Shown here: one piece after another, positions 6,042 through 6,873 of the stretch | Numbering within the stretch: position 1 is the stretch's first letter | How the letters are laid out: each line of letters opens with the position of its first letter | DNA from: ZLKRG08 sp964654815 | GTDB lineage: Bacteria; Actinomycetota; Actinomycetes; Nanopelagicales; Nanopelagicaceae | DNA length: 6,873 nucleotides | Direction of reading: 5' to 3' | Assembly (NCBI GenBank): GCA_964654815.1 | Contig: CAZZLH010000047.1 | Span: 1 to 6,873, forward strand | The notes under the pieces: model-generated | What the model saw: the letters and a program-made list of their open reading frames with translations, nothing else | What the model was told of the DNA's origin: nothing | Databases searched by the model: none | Program-made: the position numbers and the translations under genes

Positions 6042-6873
6042 GTTTCAATGCATCTAAAACTCTGCCTTACTCGGTTGAGTTATATCGCCAACTAAAACGA
6101 AAGCGGACCGCTTTCGCATATGGCTTTGTACTCTCACTGCCAATCTTGGTCGCAATTGCCGTTAAGTTCGGACCATCAGGAAATAGTGGTGGCCCAACCC
6201 GACTTGGATCTGGCAGCACCGACCTAATCGGTCTGGCAACTTTAGGCGCAGCAAATTTCACCGTAACGATGCTCTACTTCGCCACACCATTTCTTTTAGT
6301 AACAGTAGTGGCACTTTTCAATGGAGATACGGTGGCAAGCGAGGCATCTTGGTCCACGCTTCGATACCTATTGGCCGCGCCAGTGCCGCGTACTCGTCTT
6401 CTCATCCAAAAAATCAAAGTAAGCCTGACGCTCTCATTGATTGCAATTATCTTGCTGCCGTTGGCCTCTTGGTTGGTTGGTTGGATTGCATTTGGCACTG
6501 CGCCGCTTCAAACACCGCTGGGTGCGACCTTCATGAACTCCACCGCTTTAGGGCGAGTAATAATCATTACTGGCTACCTAGCAATCACCCTTTTGTTTGT
6601 GGCAGGTCTTGCTTTCTACTTAAGTGTCCGTACCGATGCACCTCTTGGCGCAGTTGGTGTAGCTGTTGGTATCTCAATCCTCTTGAACATCTTGGATGCA
6701 ATTACTGCGTTAGGCAGTATTCGAAATTGGTTGCCGGTGCATTATTCATTTACCTGGTTCGATGCGCTCTCTTCGCCGATTGATTGGTCTGCGATGATCA
6801 GAGGTGGTTGCTACTCAGCTATCTGTGGCATCGTCTTGTACGCTTTGGCAATCAATCGATTTGCGCATAAGGA
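6038..6873 (+). CDS. ABC-2 type transporter permease (C-terminus cut by window edge)
   Basis: Integral membrane subunit, the expected partner of the ATPase domain in the preceding protein. My reading gives 278 complete codons with no stop before the window ends. A basic N-terminus (YRQLKRKRTAF, 16-26) precedes about six hydrophobic segments: roughly 26-43, 73-94, 130-152, 172-194, 201-222 and 256-273. The cytoplasmic stretch between the second and third segments, NGDTVASEASWSTLRYLL (95-112) followed by APVPRTRLLIQK (114-125), has the pattern typical of ABC-2 permeases, where an E...GTLR-like motif contacts the ATPase. The end, NRFAHKD with the last codon incomplete, resembles the usual F..RD terminus of these proteins, so few residues are probably missing. 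The ATG overlaps the upstream TGA (ATGA) and has a strong Shine-Dalgarno site, so the two proteins should be translationally coupled. A transporter would need two permease and two ATPase domains. A second permease gene could follow beyond the window. Export or import direction and cargo are unknown. Confidence 0.9.
   Translation, partial: MSFNASKTLPYSVELYRQLKRKRTAFAYGFVLSLPILVAIAVKFGPSGNSGGPTRLGSGSTDLIGLATLGAANFTVTMLYFATPFLLVTVVALFNGDTVASEASWSTLRYLLAAPVPRTRLLIQKIKVSLTLSLIAIILLPLASWLVGWIAFGTAPLQTPLGATFMNSTALGRVIIITGYLAITLLFVAGLAFYLSVRTDAPLGAVGVAVGISILLNILDAITALGSIRNWLPVHYSFTWFDALSSPIDWSAMIRGGCYSAICGIVLYALAINRFAHK

Noticed and set aside
6349..6783. Plus-strand 144-codon frame overlapping the permease in another frame
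   Set aside because: The permease frame runs without a stop through this stretch with ABC-2 features and a strong ribosome binding site; the alternative is rich in Cys, Trp and His as expected of a shifted frame.

Overview
The window looks like ordinary chromosome from a low-GC actinobacterium. The evidence is an FprA-type (adrenodoxin-reductase-like) NADPH:ferredoxin reductase, a tRNA gene without an encoded CCA end, several starts that look leaderless (a TAnnnT -10 box about 6 nt before the start codon), and tight spacing. Base composition looks balanced to slightly AT-rich. A streamlined freshwater lineage such as Nanopelagicales (acI) would fit, but that placement is inference from gene style and not a database result.

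Layout. On the minus strand, reading leftwards from about 3.54 kb, come: a secreted copper type II (PHM/DBM-like) monooxygenase (2425-3537); the NADPH:ferredoxin reductase (1081-2349, GTG start); tRNA-Arg(ACG) (973-1045); and a class I fructose-bisphosphate aldolase (1-888, stop codon just outside the window). On the plus strand, reading rightwards from about 3.58 kb, come a very unusual fusion protein (3582-6041) and an ABC-2 type permease (6038-6873, last residues cut off by the window edge), which overlap by ATGA. No intergenic stretch reaches 300 bases. The longest gaps are 84 bp (between aldolase and tRNA) and 75 bp (between reductase and monooxygenase).

The centre of interest is the divergent pair at 3.54-3.58 kb. 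To the right is a single polypeptide with a signal peptide, an S15/CocE-like alpha/beta-hydrolase with Ser-Asp-His triad, a PepX_C-like beta domain, one transmembrane helix and a complete ABC ATPase. It is translationally coupled to its permease, so the transporter appears to carry an enzyme on its outer face. To the left is an exported copper monooxygenase retaining all six copper ligands known from peptidylglycine alpha-hydroxylating monooxygenase. The two genes share a 44-bp control region in which the predicted -10 boxes overlap. Together they suggest an envelope module that modifies, hydrolyses and moves a small (perhaps peptide-like) compound, but the substrate cannot be read from the sequence. 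The aldolase, tRNA and reductase are housekeeping genes with no evident link to it.
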